Part shown: piece after piece, positions 1-7,317 of the stretch
Layout of the letters: every line of letters begins with the position of its first letter
Position numbering within the stretch: position 1 is the stretch's first letter
Assembly: GCA_030017395.1 (NCBI GenBank)
Contig: JASEIZ010000046.1
Location: forward strand, 1 to 10,279
From: Desulfobacterales bacterium
Lineage (GTDB): Bacteria > Desulfobacterota > Desulfobacteria > Desulfobacterales > ETH-SRB1
Reading direction: 5' to 3'
Length of the DNA stretch: 10,279 nt
Program-made: the position numbers and the translations under genes
Notes under the pieces: model-generated
Databases searched by the model: none
Seen by the model: only the letters and a program-made list of their open reading frames with translations
Told to the model about the DNA's origin: nothing

Positions 1-326
1 CCAAAATTCAATAAAAGTCCCACCTCTTTTTCTGTAGCTTTTAAGTAATTTATTAACTGAGCCTTATGTTCTTTCTTTAAACTCTCTGCTGCTTTGAGTT
101 CTATGATGATATTATCATCTACTATAATATCAGCGTAATAATCCCCTACCATCTTCATATCATAGTAAACTTTGATATTATGTTGCTGTGATATATTAAA
201 ACCCATTTTTTGTAGCTCAATAACAAGTGCATTTTCGTATACTTTTTCCAAAAAGCCATATCCCAACGCGTTATAAACCTTAAAAAAGGCCTTGATTATT
301 TTTTCGGTTATTTCCGAATGTAACAT
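1..326 (-). CDS. GxxExxY family protein, C-terminus cut off by the window edge
   Basis: The reading frame opens with ATG at 324-326 and runs without a stop to base 1, giving 108 full codons. A good ribosome binding site, GGAG at 331-334, lies four bases before the ATG. The protein carries the motif that names the family, G24-F-L-E27-K-V-Y30, then D66 in YYADIIVDD and E76-L-K78, which fit the acidic and lysine positions of a PD-(D/E)XK nuclease-like fold. It continues into QLINYLKATEKEVGLLLNF, the usual C-terminal stretch of the family, so only some 10 to 20 residues are probably missing. The biochemical role of these small proteins is not established; nuclease activity is only inferred from the fold. 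It follows lpxL after a repeat-filled spacer of 103 bp and has no evident link to LPS synthesis, so it looks like an independent passenger gene. Confidence 0.88.
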   Translation of the reverse strand, partial: MLHSEITEKIIKAFFKVYNALGYGFLEKVYENALVIELQKMGFNISQQHNIKVYYDMKMVGDYYADIIVDDNIIIELKAAESLKKEHKAQLINYLKATEKEVGLLLNF

Positions 327-343
327 ATTTCTCCTTTTTTATG

Positions 344-430
344 GAACACGAATGACACTGATTTTCACGGGGTTGCTTAAATAGTTTTAAACTTTGTTCT
401 ATCCGTGTCTTATCCGTGCAATCTGTGTTC
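344..430. repeat. Degenerate inverted repeat, cacgga word family, after lpxL
   Basis: The left arm (344-370) and the reverse complement of the right arm (403-430) both begin GAACAC and end CACGG, with several mismatches and a one-base length difference between. Each arm is built from loosely iterated words such as ATCCGTG and TCCGTGT. About 32 bp of AT-rich sequence lies between the arms. The right arm ends inside the stop codon of lpxL (TAG, 430-432), so the element abuts the coding sequence with no gap. No transposase or clear terminator U-tract is present. Confidence 0.65.
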
Positions 431-1341
431 TATTTCTCTTTGTTCCTGGGCCATTGGCAGTATGGTTTTGTTTTCCAGCGTTGATGAACCCAGAACCACT
501 GGTCTGGATGTTGACGAATAAAGTCTTCTATAACCTTGTTATACTGCCTGGTGTTCTCTTCAATATCCCTTGTTTTGTCTCCTGTTTTTATCAGAGGCAC
601 TTCGTGACAGAATTCCGCCTTAAAGCCCAGACCTTCACGCACTAAAAAAACAGGGATAACCGGCGCTTCAGTCTTTAGCGCCATGCGAGCCAGCCCCTTG
701 TTGGTGCAGGCTCTTTCACCAAAGAAATCGACAAAAACCCCTTCATACCAGTCAACGTTCTGATCCATTAAAATAACAACCCCTTCGCCTTTTTTTAACC
801 TGCTTAAAATCTTGCGCATTGAATGCCTGGTCGGGATCAATTTTGCTCCAAAACGGGTTCTGGTATTTATAAAAATCGTATTTAAGGGCAAAAAATCAAG
901 AGGACGAAAAAGTATGTTGATATTGCGACCGGTCATGGCCCCAATAACAGGGAGAAGTTCCCAGTTGCCGACATGAGCGGTTAGAAATAAAACACCTTTG
1001 CCTTTTTCAAAAGCAGCCTGGAAGTTGGATAATCCATCGATGAAAAAATGTTTGCTGAAATCTTTGCTCTCTAATCTGAGAGACCATCCTATTTCAAAAA
1101 GAATTTGGCTGAGATTGTTGAAAACACGTCTAACAAGAATTTTAATCTCATGCGAACTTTTTTCACGGCCAAAAGAACGTGTCAGATTGTCTATTGCTAT
1201 TTTCCGATGCTTTCTGTCGATTATGAATAGAATTCGTCCGATAAAGTTACCCAGTTTGAATGCTGTCTTGCGCGGGATAAGACCTAAGAGTTTAAGCAGG
1301 CTGGCGATGACTTTATATGTAATCTCTTGTAAATCAAACAT
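430..1341 (-). CDS. lpxL: LpxL/HtrB-type lipid A late acyltransferase
   Basis: This is a lysophospholipid acyltransferase of the LpxL/LpxM (HtrB/MsbB) family, which transfers a secondary acyl chain from acyl-ACP to Kdo-bearing lipid A at the inner membrane. The 303-residue length matches the family (about 300 to 310). The catalytic H-X4-D/E motif is H123-VGNW-E128, followed by the family signatures MDQNVDWYEGVFVDFFGE and, near the C-terminus, HPDQWFWVHQRWKTKP. A hydrophobic N-terminal stretch (about residues 9-42) fits the membrane association of this family. I chose ATG at 1339-1341, which overlaps the glycosyltransferase stop by 8 bp and has GGGAG about ten bases upstream; a longer start at 1383 would add 14 residues that overlap the previous gene further. 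Whether it is LpxL-like or LpxM-like in acceptor position cannot be read from the sequence. Confidence 0.9.
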   Translation of the reverse strand: MFDLQEITYKVIASLLKLLGLIPRKTAFKLGNFIGRILFIIDRKHRKIAIDNLTRSFGREKSSHEIKILVRRVFNNLSQILFEIGWSLRLESKDFSKHFFIDGLSNFQAAFEKGKGVLFLTAHVGNWELLPVIGAMTGRNINILFRPLDFLPLNTIFINTRTRFGAKLIPTRHSMRKILSRLKKGEGVVILMDQNVDWYEGVFVDFFGERACTNKGLARMALKTEAPVIPVFLVREGLGFKAEFCHEVPLIKTGDKTRDIEENTRQYNKVIEDFIRQHPDQWFWVHQRWKTKPYCQWPRNKEK

Positions 1342-2089
1342 GCAGTCCGGACTCCCATGCCTTGGCATGCTTAAGAAATACATACCATGCTGAATTCATT
1401 GCAATAACAAGCCCGGGGATGCCGTCTAAAAAACCAAGTTTCCACAAATAACATTCTGCGAATTTGCCAAGAGCATGAACTGCGCCTGCAGGAACAAACC
1501 AGCCTTTGGCCGAGCCGCGTTCCACAGCGTAAATATCTGAAAACCTGTTTATGGTTACCACATGATCTGAAATATTACGGTAAACATGATGAAGAATCGG
1601 TTCAGAGAGCTGCTCTATCTTTCCATTAACAATCAGTTTTTCGTGAAGGCCATCTCCTTTCCACATGCCTTTGCCCCTGCGAACAAGACGCACCTTGCGA
1701 TCAGGGTACCATCCGCCGTGTTTTATCCATTTACCAAGATATCTGGATAGTCTCGGCATTGAAAAGGCGGATACATCGGGGCTGACATTTTTTATTGCAT
1801 CCTGTATTTCTTTCGCGAGTAAGCCTGATATTTCTTCATCTGCGTCAAGGTTGAGTATCCACTCCGATGCTGTGGAATCCATTGCAAACTGTTTTTGAGC
1901 AGCATATCCAGGCCATTTATTAAACACAACTTTAGCGCCCATTTGTTCGCATAGAGCCTGGGTATTATCTGTGCTTCCGGAATCAACAACAACTATTTCA
2001 TCCGCAAATTCCGCACTTTTGAGCAGACGACCGATCCTGTCAACTTCGTTCTTTGCAATAACTGCTATGCTTATTTTTGGCTTTTTCAT
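1334..2089 (-). CDS. WaaE/KdtX-like family 2 glycosyltransferase
   Basis: This is a 251-residue GT-A fold glycosyltransferase of family 2. The N-terminal half shows the nucleotide-sugar site: the opening strand ISIAVIAKNE (6-15), VVVDSGSTD (33-41) and the metal-binding LDADEE (81-86). The C-terminal half resembles the WaaE/KdtX group of LPS core glycosyltransferases: WYPDRKVRLVRRG, WKGDGLHEKL, and the hydrophobic end GFLDGIPGLVIAMNSAWYVFLKHAKAWE, which may lie on the membrane. Its position between lpxK and lpxL, directly after waaA-lpxK, supports a role in adding an inner-core sugar to Kdo-lipid A; the actual donor and linkage are not readable. Start and stop overlap both neighbours (4 bp with lpxK, 8 bp with lpxL), so translational coupling is likely. 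The start has no clear ribosome binding site of its own. Confidence 0.88.
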   Translation of the reverse strand: MKKPKISIAVIAKNEVDRIGRLLKSAEFADEIVVVDSGSTDNTQALCEQMGAKVVFNKWPGYAAQKQFAMDSTASEWILNLDADEEISGLLAKEIQDAIKNVSPDVSAFSMPRLSRYLGKWIKHGGWYPDRKVRLVRRGKGMWKGDGLHEKLIVNGKIEQLSEPILHHVYRNISDHVVTINRFSDIYAVERGSAKGWFVPAGAVHALGKFAECYLWKLGFLDGIPGLVIAMNSAWYVFLKHAKAWESGLHV

Positions 2090-3231
2090 GCTATTAGTAA
2101 GGACTCAAGCCTGTTTTTAATAAAATCGATAAAAGCGCTTTCATCATCTCCCAGGGAAAGCTCTATGCCGACGACAACAATCTCTGCGGGCAATGAACTT
2201 CTGCCTAAAATTCGCACATAGTCCTTTTCAGTTGTAAGAATAAATTCAGCCTTAGCATTAATTGATGATTGTGTGATTGTTTGCAAATCGATTTCCGTAT
2301 ATTTATGGTGATCTGGGAATTCAAAAAAATCGATTAAACAGCATTTAAAGCTTTCAACTGTTCTGCGAAAACCATTATTTTCCGCCAACCCTGAAAAGGC
2401 AACGACCCTGCGCCCATGTAACAAACAGGAATCAAAGTTTTGCAACTTGATGCCGGGCATGCTCTCTTTGCAATTTGCCGGTTTATAAAGATTCGGGACA
2501 TGAAAAGACCTGAAAACCGGTCTGCCTGACGCCAGGCTTTCAATTTTATCCACAGCAGCTCGCCTGATATAATCGGAAGCAGAATCAAACCTTGTTAAAA
2601 CAAATGCATCACTTCGCTTTAATGCAGAGACCGGCTCTCTTAAAATGCCCCTTGGAATAAGATGCGCGTTGCCAAAAGGACAGCGGCAATCCAAAAGGAC
2701 AATATCAATGTCTCGCTTCAGGTTCAGATGCTGGAAAGCATCATCAAGAACAATAACATCGGGATCAAATTCCTTTATAGCCAGCCTGCCGGCCTTGTAC
2801 CTGTTTTGACCTACAACAACGGGTGTGTTTTTCATCTTTGCGGCCATCATAAATGGTTCGTCACCCGCCTTTTCAGGCTCCATGAATATAGTATGCCCGT
2901 TGCTTACAATTCCTCCTGTTTTTTCCGCGCCCCCTTTATATCCTCTGCTGATTATGGCTACCTTATAGCCAAAGCTCCTGGCTATCTGTGATACCTTGAT
3001 GGTCATCGGAGTTTTTCCTGTTCCGCCAACCGTTATATTCCCGATAGATATTACCGCACAGGGCAGCCTTTTTGATTTTACTATCCCTGTTTTATAGCAG
3101 AATTCTCTTAATTTTACAGCATAACCGTATGCAAGGGAAATAATAAACAAAAAGGACCCCATAGAAAAAAAACAGGTTTTATCTTCACCTGTCATAATGC
3201 TTTCTATCTTTTTTCTGATCTTGTCTGTCAT
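2086..3231 (-). CDS. lpxK: Tetraacyldisaccharide 4'-kinase
   Basis: LpxK phosphorylates the 4' position of the lipid A disaccharide-1-phosphate using ATP, at the inner face of the inner membrane. The 381-residue protein has an N-terminal hydrophobic segment (about 21-38) ending in the usual YGYAVKLREFCYKTG. The P-loop follows, in ISIGNITVGGTGKTP (61-75), then SRGYKGG (95-101), AGDEP (122-126), DDAFQH (163-168), RGILREP (194-200), DHH (307-309) and TTEKD (333-337), all in family order. DDAFQH has alanine where DDGFQH is usual, a mild change. The open frame extends upstream to a TTG at 3288, but those 19 residues are encoded by the neighbouring inverted repeat, so I start at ATG 3229-3231, where the protein begins to resemble family N-termini. 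No strong ribosome binding site is visible. The stop overlaps the next start as ATGA. Confidence 0.93.
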   Translation of the reverse strand: MTDKIRKKIESIMTGEDKTCFFSMGSFLFIISLAYGYAVKLREFCYKTGIVKSKRLPCAVISIGNITVGGTGKTPMTIKVSQIARSFGYKVAIISRGYKGGAEKTGGIVSNGHTIFMEPEKAGDEPFMMAAKMKNTPVVVGQNRYKAGRLAIKEFDPDVIVLDDAFQHLNLKRDIDIVLLDCRCPFGNAHLIPRGILREPVSALKRSDAFVLTRFDSASDYIRRAAVDKIESLASGRPVFRSFHVPNLYKPANCKESMPGIKLQNFDSCLLHGRRVVAFSGLAENNGFRRTVESFKCCLIDFFEFPDHHKYTEIDLQTITQSSINAKAEFILTTEKDYVRILGRSSLPAEIVVVGIELSLGDDESAFIDFIKNRLESLLIA

Positions 3232-3264
3232 CTGATTGCCAATCAAAAAAATGCTAAGAGTTCG

Positions 3265-3361
3265 GCCACTAAGGCACCAAGACACCAAGATTATAATATA
3301 ATTCTCTTAAAATTCATAATTTATCAAACATATACCTTTTGTGCATTTGTGTCTTAGTGGC
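3265..3361. repeat. Inverted repeat, caccaagacac word family, between waaA and lpxK
   Basis: The left arm (3265-3289) begins GCCACTAAGGCACCAAGAC. The right arm (3337-3361) ends GTGTCTTAGTGGC; its reverse complement begins with the same nine bases GCCACTAAG and continues with similar ACAC/CAAA words. The arms enclose about 47 bp of AT-rich sequence. The element fills most of the 137-bp spacer, beginning five bases beyond the waaA stop. It also encodes the implausible N-terminal extension of the lpxK frame. Confidence 0.7.
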
Positions 3362-3368
3362 TGTACTG

Positions 3369-4607
3369 CTACAAAATATCTTTAATCACATTCAAAGTCT
3401 TTTCAACAGCCCCTTTGTTTGCATTAAAAGCCTTGAAAGCCATACTTCCCATTTCTCCGGCTTTTTGATTATCGGTCAGCAACTCTGATACAATATTATA
3501 TATGCTTTCCGCATCATGCACAAAGGCAGCTCCACCAGAGCTTATAAGTATATCCGATATATCTGCGAAATCGCTCATATCAGGCCCGAAGATAATCGGT
3601 CTGGAAAATGCAGCAGGCTCAAGAGGATTGTGGCCCCCGCAGTTTACAAGGCTTCCGCCCACAAAGGCTATATCTGCTATGGCATAAAGCGTTTTTAACA
3701 GCCCCATCCTGTCGACAACGATCACATCCTGCCTAATCTTTTTCCTTTCGAGTTCAGTCGTTGTAAGGGCGAAAAAACCCGCTGATTTACAGATTCGGCA
3801 TACTGATCTGGCTCGATCCGGATTTCTGGAAACAACAATAAGGATAAGATCGGGATGTTCCTTTTTTAGTCTTGAAAAGGCATCAAGCAGTATTGCTTCT
3901 TCTCCGTAATGCGTGCTTCCCGCAAGCAGGATCTTTTGAGACGGCTCAATGAGCAAAGATTGTCTTAATTTATCCATTTCTTCACGTCCGACAAAATCGT
4001 ATTGCTGGTCAAATTTTATATTTCCGGTTATTGTTATCCTGTCTGATGGAATCCATAGAAAGCTGAAGCGATCAGCGTCTTTCGAAGACTGAACGCAAAT
4101 TTTTGAAAAAGATAAAAAAAGTCTTTTAAAAAAGAATAAAAACCGTTTGTATCCAAAATATGATTTTCTTGAAAGCCTTGCGTTTACAAGGATCACAGGA
4201 ACATTGCGCCTTTTCATTTCAAACATAAAATTCGGCCATATATCAGACTCAACAATAATAACAATAGACGGCTCAACTTTTGTAGCAACATGTTTTACCG
4301 AAATCAGCAAATCATATGGAAAGAAAAATATTGCATCTACATTTTCCTTTAAAAGATTATTTGCTATTTCAAAGCCTGTTTTTGTGGAAACTGAAAAAAC
4401 AATATCCTGGTGTTTAAAATAACCCTTTAATTCTTTAACCAGAGGGATTGCGGAAAGAACCTCACCCACAGAAAGAGCATGTATCCATATCGGTCTATTG
4501 TAAACCCGATGCGATCTGTTTTGTCTTATGCGTTCCGGAAGCGGCATAAGCCCAAATCTGTACAGAACCGTTTTTCGTCTTTTATCGGTTGCAAGCACAA
4601 GAAACAT
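3369..4607 (-). CDS. waaA: 3-deoxy-D-manno-octulosonic acid (Kdo) transferase
   Basis: WaaA/KdtA is a GT-B glycosyltransferase (family GT30) that transfers Kdo from CMP-Kdo to the lipid A precursor. The 412-residue protein shows HALSVGEVLSAIPLV with the proposed catalytic base E49, VESDIWPNF (119-127) then VNARLSRKSYFGYKRF (141-156), the domain-2 segment ITITGNIKFD (191-200), and the CMP-sugar-binding region VGGSLVNCGGHNPLEP (316-331). The N-terminus is odd. Enzymes of this family normally carry a membrane-anchor helix of about 25 residues before the RxG segment (here YRFG, 16-19). Only MFLVLA is present here, and the frame stays open only to a TAA at 4677-4679 within the adjacent repeat, with no other ATG, GTG or TTG. 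The function call is firm; the true N-terminus is not. Confidence 0.93.
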   Translation of the reverse strand: MFLVLATDKRRKTVLYRFGLMPLPERIRQNRSHRVYNRPIWIHALSVGEVLSAIPLVKELKGYFKHQDIVFSVSTKTGFEIANNLLKENVDAIFFFPYDLLISVKHVATKVEPSIVIIVESDIWPNFMFEMKRRNVPVILVNARLSRKSYFGYKRFLFFFKRLFLSFSKICVQSSKDADRFSFLWIPSDRITITGNIKFDQQYDFVGREEMDKLRQSLLIEPSQKILLAGSTHYGEEAILLDAFSRLKKEHPDLILIVVSRNPDRARSVCRICKSAGFFALTTTELERKKIRQDVIVVDRMGLLKTLYAIADIAFVGGSLVNCGGHNPLEPAAFSRPIIFGPDMSDFADISDILISSGGAAFVHDAESIYNIVSELLTDNQKAGEMGSMAFKAFNANKGAVEKTLNVIKDIL

Positions 4608-4665
4608 TTTTTCTGTACTCTCTGTTAAAGATAGCTGAAGGATAAATCTTTTGTATCCATTCGCA

Positions 4666-4808
4666 GAACGTTGAAATTAGAAATTGGAAATTTGGCTTTC
4701 ATGCTTTGTATCGTTCTTCCCAATTTCTAATTTCCAATTTCTATTTTAATCTCTCCCCAATTTCTACGTTCTAATTTCAAGTTTCAAGCCCAGCCACGGC
4801 GGAGCTAC
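4666..4808. repeat. AT-rich dispersed repeat, copy 1 (lptG-waaA spacer)
   Basis: This 143-bp block is repeated, in the same orientation, at 7377-7575. The first 42 bases (4666-4707) match the other copy at all but one position. After a divergent centre, the copies match again from GTTCTT (4713) to GGCTAC/GAGCTAC at the end, with scattered differences. The block is internally repetitive: GAAATTAGAAATTGGAAA on the left recurs in reverse complement as CCAATTTCTAATTTCC on the right, so it can fold on itself. One end lies six bases from the lptG stop and the other about 58 bp before the waaA ATG. Confidence 0.85.
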
Positions 4809-4814
4809 AATCTA

Positions 4815-5891
4815 TTATTCAGCATGCAATAATATAAACACGCCAAAACATAAAAAAATAAGGTTTACAGCCCATGCGGCAATAACAGGTGGAAGCATTT
4901 CTCCATATCCAAGCGATATACAAAAGCTATAAGATATCCAATAAAGAAATGCTATTCCTATGCCGCATGCGATGATGGCAGGCAGACCTTCCTTGATTTT
5001 TACTCTTACGGCAATACCTGTGCCTATCATGCACATAATAATGCAAACAAAAGGGAAGGCTGTCTTAGCATAAAGGTCCACCCTGTAACTTGTGGCGTCA
5101 TATCCTTCTGATTCGATCTTTCTGATATATGCTATCAGCTCATTGAAATTCATATCTTCTGATTTTTTTATAACCCTCATTAAATCATCGGGCATAAAAT
5201 CCAACTTTTCAATAATCTTTTCATGGAAGCTTATCTCATAGTTTTTATCTTTCTTATTAAGATGTTGCTGTGCCACACCATACAGTTGCCATCTGTTTTG
5301 GATGAAAAGACCTTTTCTTGCATCAATCCTTCTAATAAGCCTGAAATCTACGTCAAAATAATTGATAGTAATGCCGAATATAGCCCTGTTTACAGAACTA
5401 TAGTGCTTTATGTGTGTTATTGTGCGATTGCCCTTAATCCAGATATCTTTTTCCTTTGATATTAAAGCAGATTCTTTTCTGACATCTTTTAGCCATATCC
5501 TGTTAGCGTGTTCCATGCTTACCGGAACAATTACTTCTGACAGGAAAAAAAGAAATGCACTAAATATTATCCCCAATAAAATTACCGGTATTAAAAAATA
5601 ATAGATGCTTATGCCGCTGCTTTTTAAAGCAACCAGTTCATTATTTTTAGTCATCAGGCCAAAAACAATCAACACTGCAAGCAGGATGCTTAGTGGAATT
5701 ATCTGGGCAATAATAAATGGTATCTTTAATATTAAATAGGAAAAGGTCTTTGAAAGAGAAAGGCCTGCTTCCATAAAATTATCCACCTTTTCGAAAAAAT
5801 CGACCGCAACATAAGTGCTTACAACCATTATTAGAATGATTGCAAAGTATTTTAAGATTTCTCTAATCAAATATTTATATATTATCGGCAT
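4815..5891 (-). CDS. lptG: LPS export ABC transporter permease LptG
   Basis: LptG pairs with LptF and the LptB ATPase to extract LPS from the inner membrane and pass it to the periplasmic bridge. At 358 residues it is nearly the length of E. coli LptG. It has the YjgP/YjgQ layout: hydrophobic segments at about 14-31, 55-80 and 98-123, a soluble periplasmic beta-rich domain at about 130-270, then three more segments at about 279-297, 304-324 and 333-355. Family motifs include LTKNNELVALKSSGIS-type sequence (79-95) and LPPVIAAWAVNLIF near the end. I start at ATG 5889-5891 (MPIIYKYLIREIL), which matches family N-termini. The frame reaches a GTG at 5909, but that codon lies in the neighbouring repeat. 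No clear ribosome binding site is visible. Assignment as LptG rather than LptF rests on gene order and the C-terminal PPVIAAW motif. Confidence 0.88.
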   Translation of the reverse strand: MPIIYKYLIREILKYFAIILIMVVSTYVAVDFFEKVDNFMEAGLSLSKTFSYLILKIPFIIAQIIPLSILLAVLIVFGLMTKNNELVALKSSGISIYYFLIPVILLGIIFSAFLFFLSEVIVPVSMEHANRIWLKDVRKESALISKEKDIWIKGNRTITHIKHYSSVNRAIFGITINYFDVDFRLIRRIDARKGLFIQNRWQLYGVAQQHLNKKDKNYEISFHEKIIEKLDFMPDDLMRVIKKSEDMNFNELIAYIRKIESEGYDATSYRVDLYAKTAFPFVCIIMCMIGTGIAVRVKIKEGLPAIIACGIGIAFLYWISYSFCISLGYGEMLPPVIAAWAVNLIFLCFGVFILLHAE

Positions 5892-5906
5892 AATAAAAAT
5901 AACTAT

Positions 5907-6069
5907 CACGAAAGCACGAAAGACTCAAAACACGAAAAAGAATGTTACCCCAAGTGATTGACAAAAAAATAAAAAGTAACAACATCTAATCAGATGAATT
6001 GTTTTTAGCTCAATCAGGGTGTTGGCGATTTGATCCCCAAATCTTATTTCGTGTTTTCGCGCTTTCGTG
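5907..6069. repeat. Inverted repeat, cacgaaag word family, between lptF and lptG
   Basis: The left arm (5907-5937) begins CACGAAAGCACGAAA and ends ACACGAAA, with eight extra bases between. The reverse complement of the right arm (6047-6069) is the same sequence without the eight bases and with one substitution. The arms enclose about 109 bp that contain a small hairpin. The element takes up most of the 210-bp spacer and supplies a GTG that falsely extends the lptG frame. Just outside the right arm lies a perfect 10-bp palindrome, GGCGTACGCC (6076-6085). Confidence 0.75.
5963..6003 (-). terminator. Possible weak intrinsic terminator or attenuator between lptF and lptG
   Basis: On the minus strand, AACAA (5978-5982) pairs with TTGTT (5999-6003) and CATCT (5983-5987) with AGATG (5992-5996) around the tetraloop AATC, with a two-base bulge. 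Two bases after the stem comes TTTTTATTTTTTT. The shape is that of an intrinsic terminator, but the stem has only three G-C pairs, so it may be inefficient or meaningless in an AT-rich spacer. It lies about 100 bp beyond the lptF stop. Confidence 0.25.
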
Positions 6070-6101
6070 TATTGCGGCGTACGCCTTGAAAAGAGACGTG
6101 A

Positions 6102-7265
6102 TTATTTTTTAAATTTCATTTTTAACAAATTAAGAATCGGATAGATGTTTATCGGACGTTCATCAGCTGTTTTTATAAAAAGATATAATCCTATCGCTCC
6201 AATAACAATATTTGGAGCCCACATCCCGATAACAGGTGGATAGACACCTGTTTCACCAAAAACCCAACCTGCAGATAACATCAAATAATATATAAGAAAG
6301 AAAACAAGGCCAAGCCCCAAACCAAATGACCGCCTTGAAGAACTCGACTCTATACCTAAAGGAATTGCGACAAGACCAAGAACAAAGCAGGCAAAAGGAA
6401 GTGAAAATTTTTTGTGAAAAACTATAAGGGCTGAATAATATTGAACATCTTTTTTTGCGGCAGATTGCAGATATCGACTCAACTCGGACAGACTCATCTC
6501 TTTTTCATCCTTTTGGCTCGATTTTGCCGTGCAAACAGTCTTTTTAAGATCAAGATTTATATCATAGGTATCGAAATTTATTGAATGCACTGCCTTGCCT
6601 TTAAGATCGACCTGATTTATTGTTCCGTTATAAAGTCGGAGATGAAAAGCAAGTTTGTCCGGTTCACTAAACAGCTTGCCGGTTGGAGCGATTACGGTGC
6701 TGACGATATTTTTGTTCCTTTGATCCTCAATAAAAACATTTATCAATGCTTTGTCTCTTAGATCAACTTTATTTACATAAATCATCACATCCTCAAACCT
6801 GTCATTAAATGTCCTCTCTTTAAGACCAATATCGGCATTTGATGTAACTACGTCATAAGTCAATGTTTTAAAGGATAGCCTGCTCCACGGCACTCCATAG
6901 ATTGTCATAAAGCCTGTTAGCAGGCATCCCATTAAGCAGAAGAGAAATACCGGGGGAAGAAGTCCGTAAACACTTACTCCTCCGGCTTTAAGAGCTATAA
7001 TTTCATTGTCGGCAGATAATCTGATGAAAGTTAAAAGAACAGACATCATTATTGAAATGGGAATGACGAACTCAAGAAAATGGGGCACCGAATAAATAAG
7101 CATTAAAAAGACAGCGGATAAACCTATTTTGTAATTTACAATCAAGTTTACTATGTCAAGTATTCTTGTCAGCAGAAAAACAAATGTGAAAAACAGGACA
7201 TTGATAACAAATGGCGGGAGCATCTCTTTGAATAAATATCTGTTTATAATTGAGTTGATTTGCAT
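6102..7265 (-). CDS. lptF: LPS export ABC transporter permease LptF
   Basis: This is the first of two YjgP/YjgQ permeases in the locus and the likely LptF partner of LptG. The 387 residues show hydrophobic segments at about 19-38, 53-80 and 101-123, a periplasmic beta-rich domain at about 140-265, and three further segments at about 287-305, 314-335 and 345-364. Conserved family pieces are LSADNEIIALKAGGVSVYGLLPP (83-105), the pre-TM4 helix HKKFSLPFACFVLGLVAIPLG (284-304) and PPVIGMWAPNIVIG (343-356). It is about 20 residues longer than E. coli LptF, mostly as a charged C-terminal tail. The ATG at 7263-7265 is well placed ahead of the first membrane segment, but no ribosome binding site is recognisable upstream. 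The LptB ATPase and the periplasmic LptC/LptA are not in this window. Confidence 0.88.
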   Translation of the reverse strand: MQINSIINRYLFKEMLPPFVINVLFFTFVFLLTRILDIVNLIVNYKIGLSAVFLMLIYSVPHFLEFVIPISIMMSVLLTFIRLSADNEIIALKAGGVSVYGLLPPVFLFCLMGCLLTGFMTIYGVPWSRLSFKTLTYDVVTSNADIGLKERTFNDRFEDVMIYVNKVDLRDKALINVFIEDQRNKNIVSTVIAPTGKLFSEPDKLAFHLRLYNGTINQVDLKGKAVHSINFDTYDINLDLKKTVCTAKSSQKDEKEMSLSELSRYLQSAAKKDVQYYSALIVFHKKFSLPFACFVLGLVAIPLGIESSSSRRSFGLGLGLVFFLIYYLMLSAGWVFGETGVYPPVIGMWAPNIVIGAIGLYLFIKTADERPINIYPILNLLKMKFKK

Positions 7266-7317
7266 AAATAATACAGGGAAGCTGACGAAGATTAATCATT
7301 GCCGTAGCCGTTCACGG

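Noticed and set aside
394..645. Plus-strand open frame of 83 codons opposite the lpxL end
   Set aside because: It lies antisense to lpxL, begins in a repeat, has no recognisable family features and no good ribosome binding site. The same applies to the other plus-strand frames across the window, such as 998-1393, 2662-2991 and 4147-4422.
5957..5986. Perfect TTGACA on the plus strand as a promoter -35 box
   Set aside because: The base run 17 bp downstream (AACATC) is a poor -10 box, and there is no plus-strand gene for it to serve. The minus-strand TTGTCA in the same place also lacks a credible -10.
6076..6085. Perfect palindrome GGCGTACGCC as an operator
   Set aside because: It lies just past the lptF stop, single copy in the window, with no promoter nearby; a 10-bp palindrome alone is weak evidence.
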